Translations under genes and position numbers: made by a program
Shown: positions 30,169-42,862 of the stretch, one piece after another
Layout of the letters: each line of letters starts with the position of its first letter
How positions within the stretch are numbered: position 1 is the first letter of the stretch
DNA from: Paenibacillus planticolens
GTDB lineage: Bacteria; Bacillota; Bacilli; Paenibacillales; NBRC-103111
DNA length: 59,964 nucleotides
Reading direction: 5' to 3'
Assembly (NCBI RefSeq): GCF_013141725.1
Contig: NZ_WHNZ01000019.1
Location: forward strand, 1-59,964
The notes under the pieces: generated by a model
What the model saw: only the letters and a program-made list of their open reading frames with translations
What the model was told of the DNA's origin: nothing
Databases searched by the model: none

Positions 30169-30420
30169 ATGTCTTATGATAAAGTCAAACAGGCGAAGAA
30201 TATAAGTGTAGGGACGAAGAAGGTAACTAAGACAGTCGAGCAAGATAAAGCTGTTGAAGTGTTTGTTTCTAAAGATGCAGATCCGCGATTGACGATAAAG
30301 CTGGTAGCTCTCTGTAACCAAAAGGGTGTGCCAATAACCTATGTAGATTCTATGAAGATGCTAGGTAAAGCATGTGGAATTGAAGTTGGAGCTGCGGTAG
30401 CAGCTGTTGTAAATGAATAA
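30169..30420 (+). CDS. rplGB: L7Ae-like K-turn RNA-binding protein (YbxF family)
   Basis: The 83-residue protein is a member of the L7Ae/L30e family, which binds kink-turn RNA. Signature segments are VEVFVSKDADPRLTIKLVAL, CNQKGVPITYVDSMKMLGKA and CGIEVGAAVAAV. It corresponds to B. subtilis YbxF in the same position before rpsL; that protein binds K-turns in vitro and associates with ribosomes, but its cellular role is unclear. An AAGGGGGTG site precedes the ATG. Confidence 0.92.
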   Translation: MSYDKVKQAKNISVGTKKVTKTVEQDKAVEVFVSKDADPRLTIKLVALCNQKGVPITYVDSMKMLGKACGIEVGAAVAAVVNE

Positions 30421-30581
30421 ACGCTTAAGACGTTTTTGTTAGTGGGATGGCGTACATAAGTTTTCATAACTTTTGCAGCTGCCCGTGGCAAAGACTTTCT
30501 CTTTGCTCATTTATGACTCGCCTGGATCTGTGGGCTTGCAAAAAGTCTATCATGTTATGAATTTAGGGAGGAGGTGGCGAT

Positions 30582-31001
30582 ATGCCAACAATTAATCAAC
30601 TAGTACGTAAAGGTCGTCAAGCGAAGGTGGATAAGTCTAAATCACCAGCTTTGCAAAAAGGTTTTAACGCTTTGAAAAGAGAGGCAACGGATTTGAGTGC
30701 ACCTCAAAAACGTGGTGTCTGCACTCGTGTAGGTACAATGACTCCTAAGAAGCCTAACTCCGCACTTCGTAAATATGCTCGTGTTCGTTTGACGAACCGT
30801 GTAGAGGTGACTGCATACATTCCAGGTATCGGTCACAACCTGCAAGAGCACAGCGTTGTATTGATCCGTGGAGGAAGAATTAAAGATCTTCCAGGGGTAC
30901 GTTATCACATCGTGCGTGGCGCGCTGGATACTTCCGGTGTTAACAACCGTAAGCAATCCCGTTCCAAATACGGTACTAAACGTCCGAAAGTAAAAAAATA
31001 A
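30582..31001 (+). CDS. rpsL: 30S ribosomal protein S12
   Basis: S12 lies at the decoding centre and affects accuracy and streptomycin binding. The 139 residues contain the conserved loops [15 protein letters not shown] and [16 protein letters not shown], both with the lysines found in streptomycin-sensitive strains. GGGAGGAGG precedes the ATG. The 160-base gap upstream holds small inverted repeats (AGACTTT with AAAGTCT) but no recognised regulator. Confidence 0.97.
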   Translation: MPTINQLVRKGRQAKVDKSKSPALQKGFNALKREATDLSAPQKRGVCTRVGTMTPKKPNSALRKYARVRLTNRVEVTAYIPGIGHNLQEHSVVLIRGGRIKDLPGVRYHIVRGALDTSGVNNRKQSRSKYGTKRPKVKK

Positions 31002-31045
31002 GAAATAATAATCAGGGATGATTCTTATAAGAAAGGGGGATAACT

Positions 31046-31516
31046 ATGCCTCGTAAAGGTCCAGTTACTCGCAGAGACGTATTGCCAGATCCGATTTATA
31101 ATAGCAAACTTGTTACTCGTCTTATCAATCGTATTATGATCGATGGAAAAAGAGGGGTAGCACAGTCCATTCTATATAACGCTTTTAACCTCGTGAAAGA
31201 TCGTACAGGTAAAGAGCCGATGGAAGTGTTCGAAGCTGCTATCAAAAACATTATGCCAGTTCTTGAAGTTAAAGCTCGCCGCGTAGGTGGAGCGAACTAT
31301 CAAGTTCCAATCGAAGTAAAACCAGAGCGTCGTACGACACTTGGTTTGCGTTGGTTGGTCAACTATTCCCGTCTTCGCGGTGAGAAGACGATGGAAGAAA
31401 GATTGGCTTATGAAATTATCGATGCTAGCAATAGCACAGGTTCTTCCGTTAAGAAACGTGAAGATACACACAAGATGGCCGAAGCTAACAAAGCGTTCGC
31501 TCACTATCGTTGGTAG
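31046..31516 (+). CDS. rpsG: 30S ribosomal protein S7
   Basis: S7 nucleates the 30S head and contacts the E-site tRNA. The full-length 156-residue protein begins [20 protein letters not shown] and shows [13 protein letters not shown] and the C-terminal [26 protein letters not shown] precedes the ATG. It lies between rpsL and fusA in the classical str operon order; in E. coli S7 is the feedback repressor. Confidence 0.97.
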   Translation: MPRKGPVTRRDVLPDPIYNSKLVTRLINRIMIDGKRGVAQSILYNAFNLVKDRTGKEPMEVFEAAIKNIMPVLEVKARRVGGANYQVPIEVKPERRTTLGLRWLVNYSRLRGEKTMEERLAYEIIDASNSTGSSVKKREDTHKMAEANKAFAHYRW

Positions 31517-31555
31517 AATAATAAAACAGATTATAGAAAGGAGACATAACGACTT

Positions 31556-33631
31556 ATGGCTAGAGAGTACTCCTTGAATAATACACGTAATATCGGGATC
31601 ATGGCACATATTGATGCTGGTAAAACAACTACCACTGAGCGTATCTTGTTCTATACAGGCCGTGTACACAAAATCGGTGAAGTCCACGAAGGTGGAGCAA
31701 CGATGGACTGGATGGAACAAGAGCAAGAGCGCGGAATCACAATTACTTCCGCTGCTACAACTGCTCACTGGGATGGTCACCGTATCAACGTTATTGATAC
31801 CCCGGGACACGTTGACTTTACCGTTGAGGTAGAGCGTTCCCTTCGTGTATTGGATGGAGCAGTTGGTGTATTTAGCGCGAAAGAAGGCGTTGAGCCTCAA
31901 TCCGAAACAGTTTGGAGACAAGCTGATAAATACAATGTTCCTCGTATTGCTTACGTTAACAAAATGGATATCATCGGTGCAGATTTCTTGCAAGTTGTTG
32001 AATCCATGCGTTTGAAATTAGGTGCAAATGCTGTTGCTATTCAACTTCCGATTGGTGCTGAGAATGAATTCAAAGGCATCATCGATTTGGTTGAAGAAGT
32101 GGCGTATATGTACAAAGACGATCTTGGTAAGGATATCGAGAAAATCGAAATTCCTGCTGAGTTCAAAGATAAAGTCGCAGAGCTCCGTTTGGAATTGGTA
32201 GAAAAAGTTGCTGAGCTTGATGAAGAGCTTACAATGAAATACCTTGAAGGCGAAGAATTGACTGTTGACGAAATCAAAGCAGCACTGCGTAAAGGTGTCT
32301 GCGAAGTTAAGATCTTCCCAGTTATCTGCGGATCTTCTTACAGAAACAAAGGTGTTCAATTGATGTTGGATGCAGTTATTAACTACCTGCCATCCCCACT
32401 TGATGTACCTGATATTAAAGGTGTTCTTGACGATGGAACTGAAGTGGTTCGTAAGTCTGCTGATGATCAACCGTTCTCAGCGCTTGCATTCAAAATCATG
32501 ACGGATCCTTTCGTTGGTCGTCTTACTTTCTTCCGTGTGTACTCTGGTACCTTGAACTCCGGTTCCTACGTTGTTAACGCAACGAAAGGCAAACGTGAGC
32601 GTGTTGGCCGTATTCTTCAAATGCATGCGAACAGCCGTCAAGAAATCAGCATCGTATATGCAGGTGATATCGCTGCGGCAGTTGGATTGAAAGATACAAC
32701 AACTGGCGATACACTTTGTGATGAGAAGCACCCAGTTATCCTTGAGTCCATGAACTTCCCTGAACCGGTTATTCAGCTTGCTGTTGAGCCGAAGACGAAA
32801 GCGGACCAAGATAAAATGGGTATCGCATTGCAAAAGCTTGCTGAAGAAGATCCTACTTTCCGTGCTTCAACAGACGAAGAAACAGGACAAACGATCATTG
32901 CAGGTATGGGTGAGCTTCACCTTGAGATCCTCGTTGACCGTATGCTTCGCGAGTTCAAAGTAGAAACAAACGTAGGTAAACCGCAGGTTGCTTATCGTGA
33001 AACATTCCGCGCGGCAGCTAAAGTTGAAGGTAAATTCGTTCGTCAATCCGGTGGCCGTGGTCAATACGGACATTGTTGGGTTGAGTTCGAACCTCAAGAA
33101 GCTGGAGCAGGTTTCGTTTTCGAAAGCAAAGTAGTGGGCGGATCTATTCCAAGAGAATACATCGCACCTATTCAAGCTGGTATCGAAGAATCCATGAAAA
33201 ACGGTGTAATCGCAGGATTCCCGCTCGTGGATATCAAAGCTACTGTTGTTGATGGATCTTACCATGATGTTGACTCCAATGAAATGGCGTTCAAAATCGC
33301 GGGATCCATGGCACTTAAAGCTGCAAAAGAAAAATGTAAACCGGTTCTTCTTGAGCCAATCATGAAGGTTGAAGTTACTGTACCTGAAGAGTACATGGGC
33401 GATGTTATGGGTGACCTTAACTCCCGTCGTGGACGTATCGAAGGTATGGATAACCGTCATGGCGCGCAAATCATCCGTGCTAAGGTACCTCTTTCCGAAA
33501 TGTTTGGTTACTCCACAACACTTCGTTCGAGAACACAAGGCCGTGGTGTTTACTCCATGGAACTTTCGCATTATGAAGAAGTACCTAAGTCCATTGCAGA
33601 AGAAATTATTGCAAAAGGCAAAGGCGCTTAA
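31556..33631 (+). CDS. fusA: Elongation factor G
   Basis: EF-G is the GTPase that translocates tRNA and mRNA. The 691 residues include G1 [15 protein letters not shown] (about 17-31), the switch I block [14 protein letters not shown]3 [15 protein letters not shown] and G4 NKMD, then domains II-V with [13 protein letters not shown] in domain IV. The tRNA-mimicking loop is intact. AAAGGAG lies upstream of the ATG. It is the third gene of the str operon. Confidence 0.98.
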   Translation: MAREYSLNNTRNIGIMAHIDAGKTTTTERILFYTGRVHKIGEVHEGGATMDWMEQEQERGITITSAATTAHWDGHRINVIDTPGHVDFTVEVERSLRVLDGAVGVFSAKEGVEPQSETVWRQADKYNVPRIAYVNKMDIIGADFLQVVESMRLKLGANAVAIQLPIGAENEFKGIIDLVEEVAYMYKDDLGKDIEKIEIPAEFKDKVAELRLELVEKVAELDEELTMKYLEGEELTVDEIKAALRKGVCEVKIFPVICGSSYRNKGVQLMLDAVINYLPSPLDVPDIKGVLDDGTEVVRKSADDQPFSALAFKIMTDPFVGRLTFFRVYSGTLNSGSYVVNATKGKRERVGRILQMHANSRQEISIVYAGDIAAAVGLKDTTTGDTLCDEKHPVILESMNFPEPVIQLAVEPKTKADQDKMGIALQKLAEEDPTFRASTDEETGQTIIAGMGELHLEILVDRMLREFKVETNVGKPQVAYRETFRAAAKVEGKFVRQSGGRGQYGHCWVEFEPQEAGAGFVFESKVVGGSIPREYIAPIQAGIEESMKNGVIAGFPLVDIKATVVDGSYHDVDSNEMAFKIAGSMALKAAKEKCKPVLLEPIMKVEVTVPEEYMGDVMGDLNSRRGRIEGMDNRHGAQIIRAKVPLSEMFGYSTTLRSRTQGRGVYSMELSHYEEVPKSIAEEIIAKGKGA

Positions 33632-33670
33632 TATAAAACTAATAGTCACTCTAAGGAGGAATCGTTTAAA

Positions 33671-34861
<1,191 letters not shown>

Positions 34862-34878
34862 TCCCTTTATATAGAAGA

Positions 34879-34911
34879 AACACTCATCGTTTAGGCGATG
34901 GGTGTTTTTTT
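34879..34911 (+). terminator. Terminator after tuf
   Basis: A stem of AACACTCATCG with CGATGGGTGTT (one G-U pair), six-base loop and seven T. It closes the str operon. Confidence 0.92.
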
Positions 34912-34933
34912 ATGCAAATGCCTAAAATTTCGC

Positions 34934-34962
34934 TTGCATTTAGTTTCGGAATTTTATATAAT
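34934..34962 (+). promoter_or_regulatory. SigA promoter of the S10-spc-alpha superoperon
   Basis: TTGCAT and the consensus TATAAT are 17 bases apart. No other equally strong promoter or terminator was seen from here to the end of rplQ, consistent with one long transcription unit. Confidence 0.75.
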
Positions 34963-34992
34963 ATAAAACGTTGGTCTGTGACGTTGCGATGA

Positions 34993-35409
<417 letters not shown>

Positions 35410-35454
35410 AACAACTATAGAATGAACGTTTAGGAAGGAAATGAGGTGTCAACG

Positions 35455-36078
35455 ATGAAAGGTATCTTAGGAAAAAAACTAGGGATGACTCAGTTGTTTA
35501 CTCCGGAGGGTAATGTAGTTCCGGTAACTGTCATTCAAGCGGGACCATGTGTGGTTCTTCAAAAGAAAGATGTGGATAACGACGGTTATGAGTCAATCCA
35601 AATCGGTTTTGATGATGTTAAAGCTAGCAGAATCATTAAACCAGAGCTTGGCCATGCGAAAAAAGCAGGGGCAACGCCTAAGCGCTACGTTAAAGAAATT
35701 CGCGGCATTCAGTTGGGTGACTATGAAGTTGGCCAAGAACTGAAAGCAGATCTGTTCACAGAGGGCGAATTCGTTGATGTAACGGGTACTTCCAAAGGTA
35801 AAGGTTTCCAAGGTAACATCAAAAGACATAACCAGTCAACAGGCCCTATGGCTCACGGCTCCCGTTACCACCGCGGACCAGGTTCGATGGGTTCCATTCA
35901 AGCGAACCGCGTTCCAAAAGGTAAAAAGTTGCCAGGACATATGGGTAACGAGACTGTAACATTGCAAAATCTTCAAATTATTAAAGTAGATGCTGAGCGT
36001 AATGTGTTGCTAGTTAAAGGTTCCATTCCGGGTCCTAAAAACAGCTACGTTAGCGTGAAGTCTGCTGTTAAAAAGTAG
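35455..36078 (+). CDS. rplC: 50S ribosomal protein L3
   Basis: L3 is an early assembly protein reaching the peptidyl transferase centre. The 207 residues begin [20 protein letters not shown] and contain the 23S-contact loop [19 protein letters not shown] with PGSMGSIQ. The ATG nine bases after GAGGTG is preferred over an in-frame GTG inside the ribosome binding site. It lies 45 bases after rpsJ. Confidence 0.97.
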   Translation: MKGILGKKLGMTQLFTPEGNVVPVTVIQAGPCVVLQKKDVDNDGYESIQIGFDDVKASRIIKPELGHAKKAGATPKRYVKEIRGIQLGDYEVGQELKADLFTEGEFVDVTGTSKGKGFQGNIKRHNQSTGPMAHGSRYHRGPGSMGSIQANRVPKGKKLPGHMGNETVTLQNLQIIKVDAERNVLLVKGSIPGPKNSYVSVKSAVKK

Positions 36079-36094
36079 GAAAGGAGGAAGACAG

Positions 36095-36721
36095 ATGCCA
36101 AAAGTAGCTTTATATAATGTAACAGGTGCTCAGGTAGGAGAAGTTGAACTGTCTGACGTTGTTTTCGGAATTGAGCCTCACGTTCATGCGATTCACGAAG
36201 CTGTTCTTTTGCAACAAGCGGCTGTGCGTCAAGGAACTCACAAAACAAAAGGTCGTTCGGAAGTTCGCGGCGGCGGTCGTAAACCTTGGAAACAAAAAGG
36301 AACTGGCCGTGCTCGTCAAGGTAGTATTCGTGCTCCACAGTGGAAAGGCGGCGGTACCGTATTCGGACCAACTCCTCGCAGCTATGGTTTCAAATTGCCT
36401 AGAAAAGTTCGTCGCTTAGCGATCAAATCCGCTTTGTCCTCGAAAGTTCTTGATAACAACTTGATCGTATTGGATCAACTTCAATTGAATGCTCCTAAAA
36501 CGAAAGAATTTGTAGCAATCTTGAACAACCTGAAAGCTGATCGCAAAGTATTGGTTGTAGGCGTTGATAACGACTCCAACGTAGCTTTGTCTGCTCGTAA
36601 CATCCCAGGTGTGAAATTCGTTGCTGCTGATGGCGTAAATGTTCGTGATGTCATGTTGTATGACAAATTGATCATTACGCAAGAAGCTGTACAGAAAGTT
36701 GAGGAGGTGCTTGCACAATGA
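36095..36721 (+). CDS. rplD: 50S ribosomal protein L4
   Basis: L4 lines the exit tunnel with its extended loop, here [20 protein letters not shown] with [14 protein letters not shown]; substitutions in this loop give macrolide resistance elsewhere, and none is obvious here. The 208 residues are full length. Its TGA overlaps the rplW ATG (ATGA). In E. coli L4 represses the S10 operon; that role is not established in Firmicutes. Confidence 0.97.
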   Translation: MPKVALYNVTGAQVGEVELSDVVFGIEPHVHAIHEAVLLQQAAVRQGTHKTKGRSEVRGGGRKPWKQKGTGRARQGSIRAPQWKGGGTVFGPTPRSYGFKLPRKVRRLAIKSALSSKVLDNNLIVLDQLQLNAPKTKEFVAILNNLKADRKVLVVGVDNDSNVALSARNIPGVKFVAADGVNVRDVMLYDKLIITQEAVQKVEEVLAQ

Positions 36722-37008
36722 AAAATCCACGCGACATTATCAAGCGCCCGATCATCACTGAGCGTACAAGCGACCTAATGGCTAACAAAAAGTATGTTTT
36801 CGAAGTGGATCTTCGCGCTAACAAAACAGAAATTAAACAAGCTATCGAAGCAATCTTCAAAGTAAAAGTTACAAATGTAAACACACTCAGAATGCCAGCT
36901 AAGCCAAAACGTTATGGTCGTCACTCCGGCTACACTTCCATCTGGAAGAAAGCTATCGTGTCCCTAAGCGCAGAAAGCAAAGAATTGGAATTCTTTGAAT
37001 CGGTATAA
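36718..37008 (+). CDS. rplW: 50S ribosomal protein L23
   Basis: L23 surrounds the tunnel exit and docks trigger factor and SRP. The 96 residues contain [20 protein letters not shown] and [20 protein letters not shown]. Translation should be coupled to rplD through the ATGA overlap, with GGAGGTG inside the end of rplD as ribosome binding site. Confidence 0.96.
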   Translation: MKNPRDIIKRPIITERTSDLMANKKYVFEVDLRANKTEIKQAIEAIFKVKVTNVNTLRMPAKPKRYGRHSGYTSIWKKAIVSLSAESKELEFFESV

Positions 37009-37038
37009 ACCATTTCTTAAAGTAAGGAGGAAATCAGA

Positions 37039-37869
37039 GTGCCAATTAAAAAATATAAACCAACCTCACCAGCTCGTCGTGCGATGTCGGTTTCTACTTT
37101 TGAAGAAATCACAACATCAACACCGGAGAAATCGTTGCTTGCTCCTCTGTTCAAGCATGCTGGTCGTAATAACCAAGGTAAAATTACAGTTCGTCACCAT
37201 GGCGGCGGACACAAACGTAAATACCGGATTATTGACTTCAGACGCAATAAAGATGGAATACCAGGACGCGTTGCTACAATTGAGTACGATCCTAACCGTT
37301 CCGCAAACATCGCATTGATTCATTATGCTGATGGTGAGAAAAGATACATCATCGCTCCTAAAGGCCTTAAAGTGGACGATCGCATCGTATCCGGACCACA
37401 ATCCGATATCAAAGTAGGTAACGCTCTTCCATTGGAAAACATTCCAGTTGGTACAGTTATCCACAACATTGAGTTGAAACCTGGTAAAGGTGCACAACTA
37501 GTGCGCGCTGCTGGTACTGAAGCTCAACTTCTTGGTAAAGAAGAAACTTATGTAACGATTCGCCTTTCCTCTGGTGAAGTTCGTAAAGTTCTTAAAGTTT
37601 GCCGCGCAACAATCGGTTCTGTTGGTAACGAAGATCACGAGCTCGTGAAAATCGGTAAAGCAGGACGTAATCGTTGGAAAGGCAATCGTCCTCAAGTTCG
37701 TGGGGTTGTAATGAACCCGAATGATCACCCACACGGTGGTGGTGAAGGACGCGCACCAATCGGACGTAAATCACCTATGTCTCCATGGGGTAAACCGACG
37801 CTTGGTTTCAAAACTCGTAAAAAAGGTAAAGCATCCGATAAATACATTGTACGTCGTCGTACGAAGTAA
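37039..37869 (+). CDS. rplB: 50S ribosomal protein L2
   Basis: L2 is needed for subunit joining and peptidyl transfer. The 276 residues begin [17 protein letters not shown] and contain [20 protein letters not shown] and the C-terminal signature [20 protein letters not shown] with its conserved histidine. A GTG start lies eight bases after AAGGAGG. Confidence 0.97.
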   Translation: MPIKKYKPTSPARRAMSVSTFEEITTSTPEKSLLAPLFKHAGRNNQGKITVRHHGGGHKRKYRIIDFRRNKDGIPGRVATIEYDPNRSANIALIHYADGEKRYIIAPKGLKVDDRIVSGPQSDIKVGNALPLENIPVGTVIHNIELKPGKGAQLVRAAGTEAQLLGKEETYVTIRLSSGEVRKVLKVCRATIGSVGNEDHELVKIGKAGRNRWKGNRPQVRGVVMNPNDHPHGGGEGRAPIGRKSPMSPWGKPTLGFKTRKKGKASDKYIVRRRTK

Positions 37870-37917
37870 TCTAGGATATATGAATTTTCTTGAGGTTCAA
37901 GGAAGGGAGGAACACCC

Positions 37918-38196
37918 ATGGGTCGCAGCTTAAAGAAAGGTCCATTTATCGATGGATACTTACTGAAAAAAGTAGAAGACTTGAACACATCCAGCAAAAA
38001 ACTGGTTATCAAAACGTGGTCCCGTCGTTCTACGATTTACCCGCAATTCGTTGGTCACACTTTCGGAGTGTACGATGGAAGAAAACACGTGCCTGTATAC
38101 GTAACGGAAGATATGGTTGGACATAAGCTTGGTGAATTTGCTCCAACACGTACTTACAAAGGTCACGATGACGATAAGAAAACCGGTAAACGCTAA
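37918..38196 (+). CDS. rpsS: 30S ribosomal protein S19
   Basis: S19 sits in the 30S head with S13 and contacts the A-site finger. The 92 residues include [20 protein letters not shown] and the block [26 protein letters not shown] precedes the ATG. It is followed after 31 bases by rplV. Confidence 0.97.
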   Translation: MGRSLKKGPFIDGYLLKKVEDLNTSSKKLVIKTWSRRSTIYPQFVGHTFGVYDGRKHVPVYVTEDMVGHKLGEFAPTRTYKGHDDDKKTGKR

Positions 38197-38227
38197 TTTC
38201 AATTTTTAACCGAGAGGAGGTACTACC

Positions 38228-38560
38228 ATGCAAGCTAAAGCAATATTGAACCACGCTCGGATTGCTCCTCGTAAAGCAAAGCTAGTTGTTGACTTGATTC
38301 GGGGAAAAGCGGTAGGTGAAGCGATCGCGATTCTGCGTCATACGCCTAAAGCAGCTTCTCCAATCCTGGAGAAACTTCTAAACTCCGCAATTGCCAATGC
38401 AGAGCATAACTACTCATTAGATCCTAATAAGCTAGTGGTTTCTGAGACGTTTGTTAACCAAGGACCGACAATGAAAAGGTTCCAACAACGTGCAATGGGC
38501 CGCGCTAGCGCGATCAAAAAACGTACCAGCCACATTACAATCGTGGTATCTGAGAAATAA
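38228..38560 (+). CDS. rplV: 50S ribosomal protein L22
   Basis: L22 forms the tunnel constriction with L4. The 110 residues include [18 protein letters not shown] and the tunnel hairpin [20 protein letters not shown], which is intact (macrolide-resistant strains often have changes there). GAGGAGG precedes the ATG. Confidence 0.97.
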   Translation: MQAKAILNHARIAPRKAKLVVDLIRGKAVGEAIAILRHTPKAASPILEKLLNSAIANAEHNYSLDPNKLVVSETFVNQGPTMKRFQQRAMGRASAIKKRTSHITIVVSEK

Positions 38561-38573
38561 GGAGGGATAACGT

Positions 38574-39236
38574 GTGGGTCAGAAAGTCAACCCGGTAGGC
38601 CTAAGAATTGGTATTATTCGTGATTGGGAGTCCAAATGGTTCGCAGAGAAAGATTTCGGAACTCTGTTGCTTGAAGACGTCAAAATCCGCGAATACTTAA
38701 AAAATAAACTTAAAGATTCTGCAGTTTCCCATATCGACATCGAGCGCGCGGCTAACCGTGTGAACGTTACGATTCATACTGCAAAACCAGGAATGGTTAT
38801 TGGTAAAGGCGGAGCTGAAGTAGAAGTAATTCGCAACTACATCGCTGGCTTGTCCAATAAAAAAGTTCACATCAACATTTCTGAAATCAAAAGCCCTGAC
38901 CTTGATGCTATCCTAGTAGCTGAAGCAGTTGCACTTCAATTGGAGCGTCGTGTTTCTTTCCGTCGTGCAATGAAACAAGCTATGCAAAGAACAATGAGAT
39001 CCGGTGCAAAAGGTATCAAAGTAGCAACTAGCGGACGTCTTGGCGGTGCTGAGATCGCTCGTACGGAAGGATATAGCGAAGGAACTGTTCCACTTCATAC
39101 GCTTCGTGCTGATATCGACTACGGTACTGCAGAAGCACACACTACTTACGGACGTATTGGTGTAAAAGTATGGATCTATCGTGGAGAAGTGCTTCCGCCA
39201 GCTAAGAAAAAGGCTCAGCCGGAAGGAGGAAATTAA
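38574..39236 (+). CDS. rpsC: 30S ribosomal protein S3
   Basis: S3 guards the mRNA entry tunnel and helps unwind mRNA. The 220 residues begin [20 protein letters not shown], carry the KH motif [12 protein letters not shown] near residue 65 and end in a basic tail with [16 protein letters not shown] start follows AAGGAGGG 13 bases after rplV. Only three bases separate its stop from rplP. Confidence 0.97.
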   Translation: MGQKVNPVGLRIGIIRDWESKWFAEKDFGTLLLEDVKIREYLKNKLKDSAVSHIDIERAANRVNVTIHTAKPGMVIGKGGAEVEVIRNYIAGLSNKKVHINISEIKSPDLDAILVAEAVALQLERRVSFRRAMKQAMQRTMRSGAKGIKVATSGRLGGAEIARTEGYSEGTVPLHTLRADIDYGTAEAHTTYGRIGVKVWIYRGEVLPPAKKKAQPEGGN

Positions 39237-39239
39237 ATC

Positions 39240-39674
39240 ATGTTAGTACCTAAACGTGTAAAACACCGCAAAGAACACCGCGGTAGCATGAAAGGTCGCG
39301 CTAAAGGCGGAACGGAAGTAGCTTTTGGCGAATATGGTCTGCAAGCGGTAGAACCGGCTTGGGTAACCAACCGTCAAATCGAAGCAGCACGTATTGCCAT
39401 GACACGTTATATCAAACGTGGCGGTAAAGTTTGGATTAAAATTTTCCCAGCTAAACCAGTTACACAAAAGCCGCTTGAAGTTCGTATGGGTAGTGGTAAA
39501 GGTAACGTGGAGAAATGGGTTTCCGTAGTAAAACCGGGCAAAATTTTGTTTGAACTCGCTGGTGTTAGTGAAGAGGTCGCTCGTGAAGCGATGCGTCTTG
39601 CTGCTCACAAGCTTCCAATCAAAACGAAGTTCGTGAAAAGAGAAGAAGTAGGCGGTGAAGCAAATGAAGGGTAG
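39240..39674 (+). CDS. rplP: 50S ribosomal protein L16
   Basis: L16 organises the A-site region of the large subunit. The 144-residue sequence shows [20 protein letters not shown] and [20 protein letters not shown]. Its ribosome binding site GGAGGAA lies inside the end of rpsC. It overlaps rpmC by 11 bases. Confidence 0.97.
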   Translation: MLVPKRVKHRKEHRGSMKGRAKGGTEVAFGEYGLQAVEPAWVTNRQIEAARIAMTRYIKRGGKVWIKIFPAKPVTQKPLEVRMGSGKGNVEKWVSVVKPGKILFELAGVSEEVAREAMRLAAHKLPIKTKFVKREEVGGEANEG

Positions 39675-39861
39675 TGAATTCCGGAACTTAACCACTGCTG
39701 AAATCGAGCAAAAAGTTAATGGTTTTAAAGAAGAACTTTTCAACCTCCGTTTTCAACTAGCTACTGGTCAATTGGACAACCCGACTCAAATTCGTGATTT
39801 GCGTAAAGAGATCGCTCGTGCCAAAACTATTTTGCGTGAAAGAGAATTGGGGATTGGCTAA
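39664..39861 (+). CDS. rpmC: 50S ribosomal protein L29
   Basis: L29 is a two-helix protein next to L23 at the tunnel exit. The 65 residues ([20 protein letters not shown] and [20 protein letters not shown]) match the family. The ATG inside the end of rplP, after GGCGGTGA, is preferred to an in-frame GTG three codons earlier, which would sit on that site. Confidence 0.95.
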   Translation: MKGSEFRNLTTAEIEQKVNGFKEELFNLRFQLATGQLDNPTQIRDLRKEIARAKTILRERELGIG

Positions 39862-39888
39862 CCAAATCTAGAAGGGAGGGTTCCTTAG

Positions 39889-40152
39889 ATGGCTGAACGT
39901 AACGATCGTAAAGTTCTGATCGGTAAAGTTGTCAGTGATAAAATGGATAAAACCATTGTTGTTGCTGTTGAAACTTACAAAAAACATGATCTCTATCACA
40001 AGAGAATCAAATATACGAAAAAGTTTAAAGCGCATGACGAAAACAACCAAGCTAAAATCGGTGACACTGTGAAAATCAGTGAAACTAGACCATTATCCAA
40101 AGATAAAAGCTGGAGACTGGTTGAAATTACTGAAGTTGGCGTTGTTATCTAA
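39889..40152 (+). CDS. rpsQ: 30S ribosomal protein S17
   Basis: S17 is an OB-fold protein and an early binder of 16S rRNA. The 87 residues include [20 protein letters not shown] and [29 protein letters not shown] precedes the ATG. Confidence 0.96.
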   Translation: MAERNDRKVLIGKVVSDKMDKTIVVAVETYKKHDLYHKRIKYTKKFKAHDENNQAKIGDTVKISETRPLSKDKSWRLVEITEVGVVI

Positions 40153-40187
40153 TAATCGAGACATGAACCCCGAAAGGAGGGAATACG

Positions 40188-40556
40188 ATGATTCAACCAT
40201 TTACTCGTTTGGCTGTCGCTGACAACTCAGGTGCGAAACAATTAATGTGTATCCGCGTTTTGGGTGGTACTGGTCGTCGCGTTGGTCACATTGGTGATTT
40301 GATCGTCTGTTCAGTAAAAGAAGCAACACCAGGTGGCGTTGTCAAAAAAGGTGACGTTGTTAAAGCAGTTATCGTTCGTACGAAGAGCGGTGCTCGCCGT
40401 AAAGACGGATCATATATCTCATTTGATGAGAATGCGGCTGTTATCGTGAAAGAAGATAAAAGTCCACGTGGTACACGTATCTTTGGACCAGTTGCACGCG
40501 AACTTCGTGACAGAGACTTCATGAAGATCGTATCCTTGGCTCCAGAAGTTATCTAA
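40188..40556 (+). CDS. rplN: 50S ribosomal protein L14
   Basis: L14 forms intersubunit bridges and binds the silencing factor RsfS. The full 122 residues begin [20 protein letters not shown] and contain [20 protein letters not shown] and [26 protein letters not shown] precedes the ATG. It is first gene of the spc-type cluster. Confidence 0.97.
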   Translation: MIQPFTRLAVADNSGAKQLMCIRVLGGTGRRVGHIGDLIVCSVKEATPGGVVKKGDVVKAVIVRTKSGARRKDGSYISFDENAAVIVKEDKSPRGTRIFGPVARELRDRDFMKIVSLAPEVI

Positions 40557-40570
40557 GAACAGTTAGTCTG

Positions 40571-40588
40571 TTTTCCTTACGGGAAACC
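40571..40588. repeat. Intergenic hairpin between rplN and rplX
   Basis: GTTTTCC-TTAC-GGGAAAC, a 7-bp stem with one G-U pair just upstream of the rplX ribosome binding site. It is similar in core to the hairpins at 19660 and 47804. Confidence 0.4.
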
Positions 40589-40607
40589 TCAGGAGGTGTA
40601 GAAGCTA

Positions 40608-40961
40608 ATGCCAAGAACTAAAAAGAGACTAGAATCTCATAACAATAAACTGCACGTGAAAAAAGACGATACGGTTTTTGTAATCACTGGTAAAGACAAA
40701 GGTAAGAAGGGCCGTGTAATCGCTGCTTACCCTCGTCAAAACCGTGTACTGGTTGAAGGTGTAAACATGGTTAAGAAACATGCGAAACCATCCCAACAAA
40801 ACCCGCAAGGCGGTATCTTGAATCAAGAAGCTGCAATCCACGTTTCTAACGTGATGCTGATTGATCCTAAGAGCGGCAAACCTACTCGCGTAGGATACAA
40901 AGTATTGGATAACGGAACGAAAGTTCGCATCGCGAAAAAATCCGGCGAAGTTATCGACTAA
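40608..40961 (+). CDS. rplX: 50S ribosomal protein L24
   Basis: L24 is an assembly initiator with a KOW motif, here [20 protein letters not shown]. The 117 residues are slightly longer than in Bacillus because of the N-terminal [17 protein letters not shown]. Also seen is [29 protein letters not shown] precedes the ATG. Confidence 0.96.
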   Translation: MPRTKKRLESHNNKLHVKKDDTVFVITGKDKGKKGRVIAAYPRQNRVLVEGVNMVKKHAKPSQQNPQGGILNQEAAIHVSNVMLIDPKSGKPTRVGYKVLDNGTKVRIAKKSGEVID

Positions 40962-40994
40962 TACAAACAAGCATGGAAAGGAGGCAATTGAGTC

Positions 40995-41537
40995 ATGGCA
41001 GTAAGAATGAAAGATCGTTATTTGAACGAAATTACTCCAGCGTTAATTCAAAAGTTTAACTACTCAACAGTAATGCAAGTTCCTAAAATCGAGAAAATCG
41101 TTATCAACATGGGTGTTGGTGAGGCTGTATCGAATTCCAAAGTTCTTGACACTGCAGTAGAAGATCTTCAAAAAATCGCTGGTCAAAAACCAGTTGTAAC
41201 TAGATCCAAAAAAGCAATCGCGGGTTTCAAACTTCGTGAGAATATGCCAATCGGTGTGAAGGTAACACTTCGCGGCGAGCGCATGTATCATTTCTTGGAT
41301 AAACTCTTCAACGTATCACTTCCACGTGTACGTGACTTCCGTGGTATTTCCAACAAGGCTTTTGACGGCCGTGGAAACTACACGCTTGGTTTGAAAGAGC
41401 AACTCATTTTCCCTGAAATTGAGTATGATAAGGTTGATAAAGTTCGTGGTATGGATATCGTTATCGTAACAACGGCTAAGTCCGACGAGGAAGCTCGCGA
41501 GCTTTTAACACAACTCGGAGCGCCTTTCGTTAAATAG
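40995..41537 (+). CDS. rplE: 50S ribosomal protein L5
   Basis: L5 belongs to the 5S rRNA particle and touches the P-site tRNA. The 180 residues include [20 protein letters not shown] and [20 protein letters not shown], with [17 protein letters not shown] toward the end. GAAAGGAGG precedes the ATG. Confidence 0.97.
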   Translation: MAVRMKDRYLNEITPALIQKFNYSTVMQVPKIEKIVINMGVGEAVSNSKVLDTAVEDLQKIAGQKPVVTRSKKAIAGFKLRENMPIGVKVTLRGERMYHFLDKLFNVSLPRVRDFRGISNKAFDGRGNYTLGLKEQLIFPEIEYDKVDKVRGMDIVIVTTAKSDEEARELLTQLGAPFVK

Positions 41538-41573
41538 GTTCCAGGTCGTACCTATCAGGAGGTGTTATATTAA

Positions 41574-41759
41574 GTGGCAAAAACTTCGATGAAAGTCAAA
41601 CAACAACGTACCCCGAAGTTTAAAGTGCAAGCATACACACGTTGTGAGCGCTGCGGACGTCCGCATTCAGTGCTTCGCAAGTTCAAAATTTGTCGGATTT
41701 GTTTCCGCGAATTAGCACACAAAGGTCAGATTCCAGGCGTGAAAAAAGCAAGCTGGTAA
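41574..41759 (+). CDS. rpsN: 30S ribosomal protein S14, zinc-binding type
   Basis: This 61-residue S14 has the four-cysteine zinc finger CERC and CRIC (within [20 protein letters not shown]). It is the short zinc-dependent form; Firmicutes often carry a second, zinc-free paralogue elsewhere, not seen here. A GTG start follows AGGAGGTG. Confidence 0.96.
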   Translation: MAKTSMKVKQQRTPKFKVQAYTRCERCGRPHSVLRKFKICRICFRELAHKGQIPGVKKASW

Positions 41760-41791
41760 TCACCCTATTTTCGGGAAGGAGGTTTACACAA

Positions 41792-42190
41792 ATGGTCATG
41801 TCAGATCCAATTGCAGATATGCTAACTCGCATTCGTAATGCGAATATCGTACGTCATGAAACAGTTGAAATCCCTGCATCAAAAGTGAAAAGGGAAATCG
41901 CTGAAATCCTCAAAAAAGAAGGATTTATCCGTGATGCTGAGTACGTTGAAGATAGCAAACAAGGTATCATTCGTTTGTTCCTGAAATACGGTTCAAACAA
42001 TGAGCGTGTTATCTCCGGTTTGAAGAGAATCTCCAAACCAGGACTACGCGTTTATACGAAATCACAAGAAATCCCTCGTGTATTGGGCGGATTAGGGATT
42101 GCCATCATCTCCACATCTAAAGGAGTTATGACGGATAAAGATGCTCGTCAATCCAAAGCTGGCGGAGAGGTTATCTGCTACGTTTGGTAA
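41792..42190 (+). CDS. rpsH: 30S ribosomal protein S8
   Basis: S8 binds helix 21 of 16S rRNA and in E. coli represses the spc operon. The 132 residues begin [20 protein letters not shown] as in Bacillus and end [20 protein letters not shown] plus VICYVW. The ATG nine bases after AAGGAGG is chosen; the frame is open further upstream into rpsN but without support. Confidence 0.97.
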   Translation: MVMSDPIADMLTRIRNANIVRHETVEIPASKVKREIAEILKKEGFIRDAEYVEDSKQGIIRLFLKYGSNNERVISGLKRISKPGLRVYTKSQEIPRVLGGLGIAIISTSKGVMTDKDARQSKAGGEVICYVW

Positions 42191-42219
42191 TACAATTGTA
42201 ATTGAATGGAGGTGCAAAC

Positions 42220-42762
42220 ATGTCTCGTATTGGTCGCAAACCAATCACCATTCCAAGTGGTGTAAATGTAACACTAGAGGATACTCAAATCACGGTTAAA
42301 GGCCCTAAAGGTTCTTTGTCCCGTGAACTTCATAAAGATATGAAAGTAAGTGTTCTAGAAAACGAGATTTCCGTTGAGCGTCCTTCCGACAACAAGCTCC
42401 ACCGTGCTTTGCATGGTACAACACGTAGTGTTGTTGCCAACATGGTAAGTGGTGTAACGGAAGGCTTTGCGAAATCTTTGGATCTAGTAGGCGTAGGTTA
42501 CCGTGCTAACAAAAGCGGTGACAAACTGGTTCTCAACGTTGGGTACTCCCACCCAGTTGAAATCACTCCTGAGAGCGGTATTGAGTTCGAAGTTCCTTCG
42601 AACACAAAAATTATCGTTCGCGGAATCGATAAAGAACGCGTTGGCGCTATGGCAGCTAAAGTTCGTTCCGTACGCGAGCCTGAGCCGTATAAAGGTAAAG
42701 GTATCAAGTATGAAGGCGAGCGTATTCTTCGTAAAGAAGGTAAAGCTGGTAAGAAGAAATAA
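42220..42762 (+). CDS. rplF: 50S ribosomal protein L6
   Basis: L6 lies near the sarcin-ricin loop. The 180-residue protein has the two repeated domains of the family, with [16 protein letters not shown] at the start and the signature [20 protein letters not shown] at the end. TGGAGGTG precedes the ATG. Confidence 0.97.
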   Translation: MSRIGRKPITIPSGVNVTLEDTQITVKGPKGSLSRELHKDMKVSVLENEISVERPSDNKLHRALHGTTRSVVANMVSGVTEGFAKSLDLVGVGYRANKSGDKLVLNVGYSHPVEITPESGIEFEVPSNTKIIVRGIDKERVGAMAAKVRSVREPEPYKGKGIKYEGERILRKEGKAGKKK

Positions 42763-42781
42763 GATCGTTAGATCGCGGGTA

Positions 42782-42814
42782 ATAGCTAAGAGCTTTCGAG
42801 AGAAAGCTTGCTAT
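42782..42814. repeat. Intergenic hairpin between rplF and rplR
   Basis: AGCTTTC-GAGA-GAAAGCT (7 bp) inside an outer ATAGC/GCTAT pair. It lies in a 100-base gap, unusually long for this operon, and is followed by GCGTAAGCC. It belongs with the hairpins at 10331, 19660 and 47804. Confidence 0.5.
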
Positions 42815-42862
42815 CTAAGCGTAAGCCTCGCATCATAAGTGATGAAAGGAGTGTAAGTATAG

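Noticed and set aside
30421..30581. Riboswitch or S12 leader upstream of rpsL
   Set aside because: Only short inverted repeats are seen; no known leader motif or terminator could be recognised.
41690..41791. In-frame extension of rpsH into rpsN
   Set aside because: The ATG behind AAGGAGG gives the Bacillus N-terminus; the extension overlaps another gene and has no initiation signal.
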